Shown here piece after piece: positions 1 through 8,114 of a DNA stretch of 64,000 bases. Both the position numbers and the translations under genes were made by a program. A model generated the notes under the pieces. It was not told the DNA's origin. It did not search any database and saw only the letters and a program-made list of their open reading frames with translations. The DNA is taken from the NCBI RefSeq assembly GCF_001571105.1, contig NZ_BCTD01000008.1; one strand, given 5' to 3'. Source of the stretch: Azotobacter vinelandii (GTDB taxonomy: Bacteria > Pseudomonadota > Gammaproteobacteria > Pseudomonadales > Pseudomonadaceae). How positions within the stretch are numbered: position 1 is the first letter of the stretch; every line of letters starts with the position of its first letter.

Positions 1-18
1 GGACGGCGCTCAGTCATT

Positions 19-55
19 CCCCTTCTCCCCGCCCTAATCCCACGGGGAGAAGGGG
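19..55. other. Perfect 13-bp inverted repeat (hairpin) past the NIPSNAP gene
   Basis: Arms at 19-31 and 43-55 are exact reverse complements (CCCCTTCTCCCCG and its complement) around an 11-nt loop. It lies just beyond the stop of the minus-strand NIPSNAP gene, so it may end that transcript, but no T-run follows on the minus strand. It could also be a dispersed intergenic palindrome. Confidence 0.45.
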
Positions 56-65
56 TAAAAGCCCC

Positions 66-386
66 CTATTGCAGCGGCGAGAAATCGGTCGGCCGCATCA
101 GTCGCGAGTCGAGGCTCACCACCGCGTCCAGCTCCTTGTTCTTGCGGCTGAACTCCAGCCAGCGCGGATCGGCGGCCATCCGCCCGCGTCGCGCCTGGCG
201 GTCGTCCAGGCTTTCGTAGGCCCAGATGTGCACCACCTGGTTGGCGCCGCCGAACTCGGTGACGAAGAAGCCGACCAGATTACCGAGGACCTCCATCTGC
301 AGCGGCAGCGCGTCGCTCTTGTAGAGGGCCAGCCAGTCGGCCAGCCTGGTCGGTTTAATGGTGTAGGTGCGCAGTTCGTAGTACAT
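66..386 (-). CDS. NIPSNAP family protein
   Basis: This 106-residue protein begins MYYELRTYTIKP and contains a VVHIWAYESLDDR segment, both typical of the small bacterial NIPSNAP domain (a dimeric alpha/beta-barrel fold). Family members often sit in catabolic operons but have no general biochemical role assigned. It has no signal peptide or membrane segment, so it is probably cytoplasmic. Its start overlaps the end of the upstream FAD-dehydrogenase gene by 32 bp, which suggests translational coupling within one operon. The function here is inferred only from the neighbours: an accessory or enzyme in oxidation of a small cyclic or carboxylic substrate. Confidence 0.85.
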   Translation of the reverse strand: MYYELRTYTIKPTRLADWLALYKSDALPLQMEVLGNLVGFFVTEFGGANQVVHIWAYESLDDRQARRGRMAADPRWLEFSRKNKELDAVVSLDSRLMRPTDFSPLQ

Positions 387-2136
387 GCTCGTCTCCAGGT
401 TGGGTTGCTCGCGAAGTCCCGCCGCCCAGGCGTTCGGCGATGTCGCAGGCGGCGATGTAGCCGAAGGCCAGGCCCGGCCCCAGGGTGATGCCGGGACCGG
501 GATAGGTGCCGTCCATGATCGAATTCATTTCGTTGCCGGCCGCGTAGAGCCCGGCGATCGGCCGGCCCTCGCGATCCAGCACGTTGGCGCGGGCGTCGGT
601 GAGCAGGCCGCGCGCCGAGCCGAGGTCGCCGGTATCGATGCGGATCGCGTAGTACGGCGCCCGCTGCAGCGGCGCGATGCAGGGATTGGGCTGGTGCAGC
701 GGATCGCCCATGTAGCGGTTGTAGGAGTTGCCGCCCTTGCCGAATTCCCGGTCGAGGTTCTGCCGGGCGTCGGCGTTGTAGCGTTCCAACGTCCGTTGCA
801 GGGCGGCCGGGTCCACGCCGATGGCCTGCGCCAGCCCGCCGATGTCGTCGGCGCGCAGCAGGTAGCCGGCCTCGATCAGCGCCGAGTTGTCCACCGGCTT
901 CGGCCGGGCCAGGCCCATGCCATACCTGTTCAGCGCCTCGCTGTCGCAGATCAGCCAGCAGGGTGCGTTGGCCCCGCCGTCGGCGAACATGGCCTCGACG
1001 AAGCAGTGGTAGGAGTTCGACTCGTTGACGAAGCGCCGGCCGGCGCGGTTGACCGCGATCACCCCCGGCTTGGCGCGGTCGGTGACCAGGTGCGGGAAGC
1101 GCTCCAGGCTGCCGTCCGGCTTGCGCAGCACCGACACCGGCGCCCAGAAGAAGTTGGCGGCCAAACCCTCGCCGGCAGCGGCGTTCGCCGCGGCGGCCAG
1201 GCGCAGGCCGTCGCCGACGTTGGTCTCCGGCGACATGCTCCAGTGCCGGGCGTCGGTCTTCGGCCGGTAGTCGGCGGCCTGCGCGCCGGCGGCGAAACCG
1301 CCGCAGGCCAGCACCACCCCGCCACGCGCCAGCACGCGCCGGCGCTGGCCCCGGTAGTCGACCAGCAGGCCCTTGACCGCGCCATCCTCGACGATCAGCG
1401 ATTCCGTGCGCGTCTCCAGCCAGAGTTCGACCCCCTTGGCGAAGGCGCTGGCGGCCAGCCGGGCGATCAGCGCGTTGCCTACCGTGAGGCGGGTGCCGCG
1501 CGGATGGCTCAGGCGATCGACGCCATAGCGCGCCAGCAGTTTCAGGCAGTGCCAGAAGGACTTCGGCGAGCGGCGGATGGCGAGGAAATGCTGGATGTCG
1601 ACGCGGTTGACCATCATCCCGCCGAACAGCAGCATGCCGTCCGGCGGCCTGCGCAGGTCCTTGAAGCGCTCGCCCAGCCTGCGTCCGTCGTATTCGTCGA
1701 TTTCCAGGGCGCGGCCCTTGTCGGTGCCGCCGGGCAGGTCCGGGTAATAGTCGGGGGACAGCGGCCGCAGACTGTATTTCAGTTCGCTGTGGCCTTCGAG
1801 GAAGGCCAGCGCCTCGCGCCCGCGCTCGACGAAGGCGTCGACCAGCTCGGGCTTGTAGCCCGCGCCGATGACCGCCTGCAGGTAGGTGCGCGTGTGTTCG
1901 GCCGGGACATGGATGCCGGCCGCCCGCGCCTGGTCGCTGTCGTGAATCCACACGGCGCCGCCGGAGATGGCCGAGGTGCCGCCGAAGCTGGCGTCCTTCT
2001 CCACCAGCAGGACCCTCAGGCCCTTGCAGGCAGCGCTGAGCGCCGCGGCGAAGCCGGCGGCGCCGCTGCCGAGCACCACCACATCGTAGGAAAGCTCCGC
2101 CGGACCGCTATCCGGCAGGTGCATGGCTGTGTTCAT
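355..2136 (-). CDS. FAD-dependent oxidoreductase (fumarate reductase/3-ketosteroid dehydrogenase type)
   Basis: This 593-residue flavoprotein carries an N-terminal dinucleotide-binding motif VVVLGSGAAGFAAALSAA (about residues 19-36), the VEKDASFGGTSAISGG segment typical of the fumarate reductase/succinate dehydrogenase flavoprotein superfamily, and a C-terminal GTYPGPGITLGPGLAFGYIA segment that closes the FAD site. Such enzymes introduce or reduce a C=C bond next to a carbonyl or carboxyl group. It is cytoplasmic, with no signal peptide. The start has an AAGGCG ribosome site, and only 12 bp separate it from the shikimate-dehydrogenase-like gene upstream. The pairing suggests a cyclohexane- or cyclohexene-carboxylate-type substrate, but this is inference; 3-ketosteroid-like substrates cannot be excluded. 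Confidence 0.85.
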   Translation of the reverse strand: MNTAMHLPDSGPAELSYDVVVLGSGAAGFAAALSAACKGLRVLLVEKDASFGGTSAISGGAVWIHDSDQARAAGIHVPAEHTRTYLQAVIGAGYKPELVDAFVERGREALAFLEGHSELKYSLRPLSPDYYPDLPGGTDKGRALEIDEYDGRRLGERFKDLRRPPDGMLLFGGMMVNRVDIQHFLAIRRSPKSFWHCLKLLARYGVDRLSHPRGTRLTVGNALIARLAASAFAKGVELWLETRTESLIVEDGAVKGLLVDYRGQRRRVLARGGVVLACGGFAAGAQAADYRPKTDARHWSMSPETNVGDGLRLAAAANAAAGEGLAANFFWAPVSVLRKPDGSLERFPHLVTDRAKPGVIAVNRAGRRFVNESNSYHCFVEAMFADGGANAPCWLICDSEALNRYGMGLARPKPVDNSALIEAGYLLRADDIGGLAQAIGVDPAALQRTLERYNADARQNLDREFGKGGNSYNRYMGDPLHQPNPCIAPLQRAPYYAIRIDTGDLGSARGLLTDARANVLDREGRPIAGLYAAGNEMNSIMDGTYPGPGITLGPGLAFGYIAACDIAERLGGGTSRATQPGDEHVLRTAHLHH

Positions 2137-2148
2137 CGCGTATCGCCT

Positions 2149-2958
2149 TCAGATGTCCAGGGGCGTGACGCCCATGAAGTGGCCGAGATTGCCGAGCTGG
2201 GCGCGAGCCATTTCCGGGCCGCTCTGCACCGCGCAGCCCATGCGCCGGGCGAAGGCGAGCAGCGGTGTGATCTCCGGCGAGGTCACCACGTCGGCGACCA
2301 GGCAGTGCTTCGCCAGGCTTTCCAGCAGGCTCTCGGGCAGCGGCAGCTCGCCGCTGTCGCCCATGCCCACCGGCGAGGCGTTGACCACCAGGTCGAAATC
2401 GGCGAGCGAGGCATGGCCGCCGCCGATCTCGATGGCCGGGAAGGCCCGGCGCAGCAGCGCGCAGAGGCTCTCGACGCGCTCGGCGCTGAGGTCGGCGATG
2501 GCCAGCCGGCTCACCCCGCCCTCGCACAGGGAATAAGCGATGGCACTGCCGACGCCGCCGGAGCCGACCACCAGGGCGCGCTTGCCGCCGGGCTCGAAAG
2601 CGTGCCGGCGCGCCGCGTTGAGGAAGCCCTCGCCGTCGACGATGTCGCCGACCAGGCGGCCGTCCGCCTCGCGGCGGATCACGTTGACCGAACGCAGGGC
2701 CGTCGAGCGCTCGCTGACGGCGTCCAGGCGAGTGGCCAGGAGCTGCTTGTAAGGCACGGTGACCACGCAACCGCGCAGGTTCTTCCAGCCGCGCAGGGTG
2801 GCGAGGAAGGCGTCCAGGGACGACTCCTGCAGGTCGATGGGCAGCATCGCCAGCTCCTGGCCGTGTCCGGCGAACCAGGCATTGAAGTTTTCCGGGGATT
2901 TGACCTGGGCGATCGGCGAACCGACGATGCCGACCAGTGCAGTGGAACCACGAATCAT
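2149..2958 (-). CDS. Shikimate dehydrogenase family protein (AroE-like, probably catabolic)
   Basis: The 269-residue protein has the AroE layout: an N-terminal substrate domain with GIVGSPIAQVKSPENFN and the TVPYK lysine motif (VVTVPYKQ), then an NAD(P) domain with VVGSGGVGSAIAYSL. The start at 2958 is preferred over an upstream in-frame start because GGAGG lies 6 nt before it. The SP(E/A)xFN variant, where biosynthetic AroE has SxSPxxHN, and its place beside a flavin dehydrogenase and an IclR regulator argue for a paralogue acting on a shikimate/quinate-like compound, not the biosynthetic enzyme. It is first in the minus-strand operon and divergent from the regulator gene. Confidence 0.85.
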   Translation of the reverse strand: MIRGSTALVGIVGSPIAQVKSPENFNAWFAGHGQELAMLPIDLQESSLDAFLATLRGWKNLRGCVVTVPYKQLLATRLDAVSERSTALRSVNVIRREADGRLVGDIVDGEGFLNAARRHAFEPGGKRALVVGSGGVGSAIAYSLCEGGVSRLAIADLSAERVESLCALLRRAFPAIEIGGGHASLADFDLVVNASPVGMGDSGELPLPESLLESLAKHCLVADVVTSPEITPLLAFARRMGCAVQSGPEMARAQLGNLGHFMGVTPLDI

Positions 2959-3046
2959 ACGGGCCTCCAGTTCTTGGATTTGTTGTGGCCCGATCCTGCG
3001 CCCACGGACTTTCCAGAACAATGTTCCTGTTTGCCTTTCCGCTTGT

Positions 3047-3076
3047 TAATCGCAACTACGCTGCGATAATCGCAAC
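3047..3076. promoter_or_regulatory. Probable IclR-type operator: direct repeat plus palindrome
   Basis: The decamer TAATCGCAAC occurs at 3047-3056 and again at 3067-3076, exactly 20 bp (two helical turns) apart. The second copy is half of the perfect palindrome TGCGAT-A-ATCGCA at 3062-3074. The site lies in the 142-bp gap between two divergent genes, where an IclR protein would be expected to bind and control both. Binding is inferred. Confidence 0.6.
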
Positions 3077-3100
3077 AAACCGGTAAATGACTCACCGCCC

Positions 3101-3868
3101 ATGAAAGAGCCCGTCATCCATTCCCGCGACCTGATCGTCGGCCTGCAGAAAGGCCTGGCCCTGATGCAACTGTTCTCCGAACGCCATCCGCGCCTCAGCG
3201 TGCCGCAGGCGGCCAGTCTTTCCGGGCTGACCCCGAGTGCGGTGCGGCGCTTCCTGCTGACCCTGGTCCACGACGGCTTCGCCGAAACCGACGGCCGCCA
3301 CTACTGGCTGACCGCCAAGGCCCTGCGCATCGGCCAGGCCTACGTGGATTCGGCGCAACTGCCGCGCATGCTGCGGCCGATCGTCGAGCAGGTGGCGCGC
3401 AACACCCAGGAGCATGTCTCGGTGGGCGTGCGCGACGGCGACGACATCGTGCACATCGTGCGCAGCCGCTACAGCCACATCGCCTCGCCGTCGATCCGCC
3501 CCGGCGCGCGGATGCCGATGTACTGCACGGCGAGCGGCCGGCTGTGGCTGGCCACGCTGGCCCCCGGTGCGCTGGACGCCTATTTCGCGCGGGTCGAACT
3601 GTGCGCCCCGACGCCCTATACCCTGACCTCGGTGGAGGCGATCCGCGCCGAACTGGTCCGGATCGGCGAACTCGGCCACGCACTGGTAGACCAGGAGTAC
3701 GAGGTGGGCATGCGCGTGCTGGGCGTGCCGCTGCGCGACCGCGAAGGACGGATGAAGGCCAGCCTGACGCTGACCACCCATGCCGCGCGGATGGGCCCGG
3801 AGGAAATGCGCGAGCGCTACCTGCCCGCCCTGTACGAAGCCCAGGTCCTGCTCAGGCCGATCCTTTGA
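3101..3868 (+). CDS. IclR family transcriptional regulator
   Basis: This 255-residue protein has an N-terminal winged helix-turn-helix (about residues 10-70, with LSVPQAASLSGLTPSAVRRF as the recognition region) and a C-terminal IclR effector domain containing PMYCTASGRLWLA and DQEYEVGMRVLGVPL. IclR proteins of the PcaR/CatR/PobR group bind small aromatic or dicarboxylic effectors and control neighbouring catabolic genes. It is transcribed away from the FAD-dehydrogenase operon, and an operator-like repeat fills the shared promoter region, so it most likely controls that operon and itself. The inducer is unknown. Confidence 0.9.
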   Translation: MKEPVIHSRDLIVGLQKGLALMQLFSERHPRLSVPQAASLSGLTPSAVRRFLLTLVHDGFAETDGRHYWLTAKALRIGQAYVDSAQLPRMLRPIVEQVARNTQEHVSVGVRDGDDIVHIVRSRYSHIASPSIRPGARMPMYCTASGRLWLATLAPGALDAYFARVELCAPTPYTLTSVEAIRAELVRIGELGHALVDQEYEVGMRVLGVPLRDREGRMKASLTLTTHAARMGPEEMRERYLPALYEAQVLLRPIL

Positions 3869-3975
3869 GAACCGGTCTTCGCGGTCGGCAGGCCGTCAGC
3901 AGCCCTTGAACTTCCGCTGCAATCGTTCCCTCTCAGCAAGCAAGGCCTCCAACCGCCCAAGCCATAGAGGACGCC

Positions 3976-4972
3976 ATGGACCCGATCTCTACCGGAACGG
4001 TCGTCGTCATCGCCGGAGCCTCGAGCGGCATCGGCCGCGCCACCGCCCACGCCTTCGCCGAGCGCGGCGCCAGGCTCCTGCTCGCCGCACGGCGCACGGC
4101 GCACGGAAATGCTCGCGGAGGTGGCGCGCCAGTGCCGGGATCTGGGCGGCAGCGCCTTCGCCCTGGGCACCGACGTGAGCCGCGAGGAGGACGTCGAAAA
4201 GCTGGCGCGTCAGGCCATCGTCCGCTTCGGCCGCGTCGACCTGTGGTTCAACAACGCCGGGGTCGGCGTATTCGGCCGGCTGGAGGATATTCCTTCCGAG
4301 GTCTGGCGCCGAGTGATCGAAACCGATGTCTTCGGCTACATGTACGGCGCCAAGGCGGCGATACGCCAGTTTCGCACCCGGGGCCACGGCATCCCGATCA
4401 ACGACGTCTCCATCGTCGGGGTCCTCGCCAAACCGGACTCCACCGCCTACGCCACCGGCAAGTTCGCCGTGCGAGGCTTCTCCGAGGCCCTGCGCCAGGA
4501 ACTGCTGGACCAGCCGGGCATCCATGTCTGCACTGTCCTGCCCGCGCTCATCGACACGCCCTGCTTCGAGCATGCGGCCAACTGCAGCCAGCACCGGGTA
4601 CGCGCCGCACCGCCGGTCTACACGCCGGAGAAGGTCGCCCGCGCGGTCGTGGGCCTGGCGCGGTTTCCGCGTGCCGAAATCGTCATCGGCGGGGCCGGAC
4701 GCGCAGCCATCCTGCTGGAACGCCTGGCCCCCGGTCTGATGACACGGCTCGACGCCCGGATGCTCCATTGCGGTTTTCTCGCCGGTGAGCCAGGCGCACA
4801 GACCAGCGGCACCCTGTGCGAGCCGATGTACGACGGACACGGCGTCCGCGGCGGCTGGCGCAAGGGCGCGAACAACGGCGGTGTGCCGTCGTTGCCGGTC
4901 CTGGCCCCGATCGGTCTTCCGCTCGGCACCCTGCTCTGGCGATGCCCGAGCCGGACATGGCGCCCGGGATGA
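3976..4972 (+). pseudogene. Short-chain dehydrogenase/reductase gene, frameshifted by an extra 7-bp repeat
   Basis: The first 41 codons read as an SDR N-terminus (VVVIAGASSGIGRATAHAFA). The frame then changes, and the remainder continues in another frame from about 4107 with NNAG, INDVSIVG and the catalytic YATGK. The break coincides with a tandem GCACGGC array at 4087-4106. Removing one 7-bp unit restores a continuous 329-residue reading frame through LLAARRTEMLAE. As written, translation from 3976 stays open to 4788 in the wrong frame. The intact protein would be a classical SDR with a C-terminal extension, common beside the DUF3734 patatin gene that follows 66 bp downstream. It is either a true recent mutation, a slippage-switchable gene, or a sequencing error. 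Confidence 0.8.
4087..4106. repeat. Tandem 7-mer GCACGGC, 2.9 copies
   Basis: Two full copies of GCACGGC plus GCACGG lie inside the SDR gene. The expected protein frame needs one fewer unit. A 7-bp step is not a multiple of 3, so gain or loss of a unit switches the frame. Confidence 0.9.
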
Positions 4973-5038
4973 CCGCTATCGCCTTTTCGTTCCGAATGCC
5001 CCGGCCGGGGCCGGTGGGATCACGCCAAGGAGGTCGCC

Positions 5039-6169
5039 ATGACCGATCGGATAACGCTCATCCTGTCCGGAGGAAACGCGCTCGGCGCCTACGAGGCCGG
5101 CGCCTACGAAGCGCTGCATGAGCGAGGTCTGCAGCCTGCCCGGTTCGTCGCCGTTTCCACCGGCGCGATCAATGCCGCGCTCATCGCCGGCAATCCTCCG
5201 GAAAAGCGGACGGACTGCCTGCGCCGTTTCTGGGCGATGGTCGCGCAGGACACCGCGGCCTGGCTCCTCGGACCGGCCTACTGGTCGACGGCTTTCGATA
5301 GTGGGCGGGCGCGCATCATGCCATCGGCTCTGCTGGGCAACTCGAACATCTACCATCCGCGCTTTCCGGGCGCCCTGTCGATGCTGCCGGGCATGCCCAC
5401 GGACAGCAGCCTCTATGACCTCGGTCCCTTGCGCGAACGTCTGAAGAAAGCCGTCGACTTCGGCCGGCTAAACAGCGGGGAAACCCGGATGATCGTCGTC
5501 ACCGTGGACGCCCACAGCGGCGAGGAGGTGCGCTTCGACACGGCCGAGGGGCCGATCGGAGTCGACCACCTGCTGGCGAGCTGCGGCTTCCTGCCCTTCT
5601 TTCCGCCGGTCGAGATCGATGGTCGCCTGCTGGTCGACGGCGCCATGGCCTCGAACCTGCCCCTGGAGGCCGCGCTGGAGGAGCATGTCACGGAGGACCG
5701 CTTGTGCATCGCGCTGGACCTGCTGCGCCGGGAAAACGACGGGGTGCATACCGTCGGACAGGCCATCGACCGGCAACTCGAACTGCTGCTTTCCTCCCAG
5801 ACGTGGAAGGCGCTGAAGAACCTGCGCCAGGTCCACGCGCTGCGCCGCCGACTACGCCTGCTCGGCGAGCGACTGCCGGCCGAACTGCGCATCGACCCGG
5901 CCTTGGCGCCGGCTCTGGCGGAGGGCGAAAAACTCGGCGGTGCCACCACGCTGCTCCTGCTCGCCCACACCAGCGTGCCCCACGATGCCGAACTGCGGGC
6001 GTTCGACTTCTCCCGCCCCGTGCTGACCGAGCGCTGGGCAAGCGGCCGTGCGGACATGGCGCAGGCTCTGCAGGCCCTGGGCAGCCGCCGCGCCGCGCCG
6101 GGAGAGTTCGTCGTACTGACCTTCAGCGGTGGCGAGGCCAGGGAACTCCCCGACGCGGATATGACCTGA
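5039..6169 (+). CDS. Patatin-like phospholipase family protein (DUF3734 type)
   Basis: The 376-residue protein has the patatin oxyanion motif GGNALGAYEAG at residues 11-21, a nucleophile region AVSTGAINA with Ser40, and a catalytic Asp200 in VDGAMASNLP. The C-terminus FDFSRPVLTERWASGRADM matches the DUF3734 tail found in patatins beside SDR or 3-hydroxybutyrate dehydrogenase genes. In most relatives the nucleophile elbow is GISIG; here it reads A-V-S-T-G, one residue shorter and lacking the first Gly, which may affect activity. A strong AAGGAGGT site precedes the start. It follows the broken SDR gene by 66 bp and was probably cotranscribed with it. The substrate (lipid or polyester) is unknown. 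Confidence 0.85.
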   Translation: MTDRITLILSGGNALGAYEAGAYEALHERGLQPARFVAVSTGAINAALIAGNPPEKRTDCLRRFWAMVAQDTAAWLLGPAYWSTAFDSGRARIMPSALLGNSNIYHPRFPGALSMLPGMPTDSSLYDLGPLRERLKKAVDFGRLNSGETRMIVVTVDAHSGEEVRFDTAEGPIGVDHLLASCGFLPFFPPVEIDGRLLVDGAMASNLPLEAALEEHVTEDRLCIALDLLRRENDGVHTVGQAIDRQLELLLSSQTWKALKNLRQVHALRRRLRLLGERLPAELRIDPALAPALAEGEKLGGATTLLLLAHTSVPHDAELRAFDFSRPVLTERWASGRADMAQALQALGSRRAAPGEFVVLTFSGGEARELPDADMT

Positions 6170-6198
6170 GCCCGGACGGCGAGCCCCTATCCGCCTCC

Positions 6199-6246
6199 GA
6201 GGCCCGCCCCCGGGTTCTTCGGGGCCGGGCCTCCCGCTCGCCCTTT
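6199..6246 (+). terminator. Probable rho-independent terminator after the patatin gene
   Basis: GAGGCCCG (6199-6206) pairs with CGGGCCTC (6226-6233), with further C/G pairing inside, and a run of five T follows at 6242-6246. The gap between stem and T-run makes it imperfect. Confidence 0.5.
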
Positions 6247-6466
6247 TTCGAACATCCGAAGACACGCTATCGGTCAGCGGCCGACCCGGACGAACGCCGT
6301 CGCCCCGCCGCTCTTCACCATCAGCCCGCCGATCGGCCTCATGGAGCCGCACCTGTAACGACACACCTGGACGGTGGCTCCCGGCGTCCGCCGCAAGCGC
6401 CTCATGAAGACTGGCCTAAGCTTTGACCTGTCCACTGCGGACAATCGCCATCGGGAGGGATTGGAA

Positions 6467-7000
6467 ATGATCGACATCGATAAACAAGGCTCCACGGGCA
6501 GCCCCCGGGACGCCAGGCATCCTCTGGAACACTGGCACCCGCTGGATCGCCTGCGCCGGCAGGTCGATCACCTGTTCTCCGACCTCGGCCGCAAGGCGCT
6601 GCGCAACCCCTTCGGCCACGGCCCGTTCGACAGCGAGCCGCAATGGTCGCGGGAACTGTCCGGCCAGGGCATGCCGGCGGTGGACATCGACGACAAGGGC
6701 ACGGCCTACGAGATCTCCGCCGAACTGCCCGGCATGCACGAGCGGGACATCGAGGTCAAACTGTCCAGCGGCTGCCTGACCATCCGGGGAGAGAAGAAGG
6801 AAGAATACGAGGACCGGAAGAAGAACGCCTACGTCGCCGAACGCTACTACGGCTCCTTCCAGCGCAGCTTCGCCCTGCCTCCGGAAGTCGATGCCGGGCG
6901 CATCGAGGCGCGCTTCGACAAGGGCGTGCTGACCTTGAGCCTGCCGAAGAAAGCCGAGGCGCTCGGTGCCGAGAAGAGCATCCCGATCAAGGCCAACTGA
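6467..7000 (+). CDS. Hsp20/alpha-crystallin small heat-shock protein
   Basis: This 177-residue protein contains an alpha-crystallin domain (about residues 65-165) with VDIDDKGTAYEISAELPGM, GCLTIRGEKKEE and a closing GVLTLSLPKK, followed by a short C-terminal tail. Such proteins are ATP-independent holdases that bind unfolding proteins. The ATG at 6467 is chosen because GGGAGGG lies just upstream; an in-frame start 93 bp earlier lacks a ribosome site. It stands alone between the patatin gene and a convergent pseudouridine synthase gene. In Azotobacter, Hsp20 proteins are linked to encystment, but nothing in the sequence ties this copy to that role. Confidence 0.92.
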   Translation: MIDIDKQGSTGSPRDARHPLEHWHPLDRLRRQVDHLFSDLGRKALRNPFGHGPFDSEPQWSRELSGQGMPAVDIDDKGTAYEISAELPGMHERDIEVKLSSGCLTIRGEKKEEYEDRKKNAYVAERYYGSFQRSFALPPEVDAGRIEARFDKGVLTLSLPKKAEALGAEKSIPIKAN

Positions 7001-7032
7001 GCGATCGGTTCCCCGCCCGCGCCGGTCGGGCG

Positions 7033-7938
7033 TCAGCGGCAGGCATCGAAATCCAGCGCGAGGCGGCTGTCGAAGCGCCGCTCCCGCCCGCTCAGCGGAT
7101 CGACGAAGTTCAGGGTCTGCGCCAGCAACTGCAGCGGCCGGCGATAATCGTCGATCTCCCGCCGGGAACGCTCCAGCAGGCGCGGATAGAGCGGATCGTT
7201 GCAGATCCCCGCGCCCAGCGCGGCCATGTGCACGCGCAACTGGTGGGTCTTGCCGGTGACCGGATGCAGCACGTAACGCCACAGCTCCCCCCGGCGCTCG
7301 CCCGGTTCGACGCGGGTCTCGCTGTTCGGCTCGCCCTCGGCCTCGCGCATCAGGAAGAAGGGCTCGCCCTTGACCAGCCGGCTCCGGCGCAGCAGCGGGA
7401 AGCTCAGCCCCGGCAGCGCCGGGGCGATGGCCGCGTAGACCTTGCGGATTCGCCGTTCGCGGAACAGCGCCTGATAGTGCCCGCGACTCGCCGGGTTGCA
7501 GGAGAACAGCACCAGTCCGGCGGTGAGCCGGTCGATGCGGTGCAACGGCACCAGGTCGGGATTGCCGAGGCGGCGCACCAGGCGCGCCAGCAGGGTCTGC
7601 TCGACGTACTCGCCGACCGGGGCGACCGGCAGGAAATGCGGCTTGTCCGCCACCACCAGATGGTCGTCCGCGTGCAGCACCGCTTCGGCGAAGGGAATCG
7701 GCGTTTCCGCCGCCACCTCGCGAAAGTAGTGGACGCGCAACGCCTCACGGTAGGGATACTCGGGCCCCAGGACGTTCCCCTCGCCGTCCAGCACCCGGCC
7801 ACGGCGCATGCGCTCCAGCCAGATTTCCCGGCCGATCGCCGGGAAATGCGCGCAGAGGCAATCGAGTACGGTGCGCCAGTCGCCGCGCGGCAGGTGCAGG
7901 ACGCTGGGGCGGAGGCTGACGGCGGAAGCATCGGACAT
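7033..7938 (-). CDS. RluA-family pseudouridine synthase
   Basis: The 301-residue protein contains the RluA/RluD active-site segment VPLHRIDRLTAGLVLF, whose Asp is the catalytic residue, plus GKTHQLRVHMAALG further on. It isomerises uridine to pseudouridine in RNA. There is no clear S4 domain, and the N-terminus (GDWRTVLDCLCAHFPAIG) resembles the short leader of the TruC-like branch. The ATG at 7938 is used because the open frame further upstream has no family similarity. The RNA target cannot be read from the sequence. It is monocistronic, divergent from the PhoD-like phosphatase gene. Confidence 0.88.
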   Translation of the reverse strand: MSDASAVSLRPSVLHLPRGDWRTVLDCLCAHFPAIGREIWLERMRRGRVLDGEGNVLGPEYPYREALRVHYFREVAAETPIPFAEAVLHADDHLVVADKPHFLPVAPVGEYVEQTLLARLVRRLGNPDLVPLHRIDRLTAGLVLFSCNPASRGHYQALFRERRIRKVYAAIAPALPGLSFPLLRRSRLVKGEPFFLMREAEGEPNSETRVEPGERRGELWRYVLHPVTGKTHQLRVHMAALGAGICNDPLYPRLLERSRREIDDYRRPLQLLAQTLNFVDPLSGRERRFDSRLALDFDACR

Positions 7939-8114
7939 GGCGAAAGGACTCCGGCGACGGGAGCGCATTAGGCCCCAGCGAAGGTCTGCCGTCAAAGGCC
8001 CGGCGAGTGCCATAATGCCCGGCTCCGCCGCCTGCGCCCCGGCGCGGCATCGACCATGAACCGCACGCCCGCGAGCGAGGGAGCGCTCCGGGCCGCCCGA
8101 TCGACATTCCGGAC

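Noticed and set aside
385..3069. Very long plus-strand open frame opposite the FAD-dehydrogenase operon
   Set aside because: High GC leaves the antisense frame open; the minus-strand proteins have clear family motifs and ribosome sites, while this frame has none.
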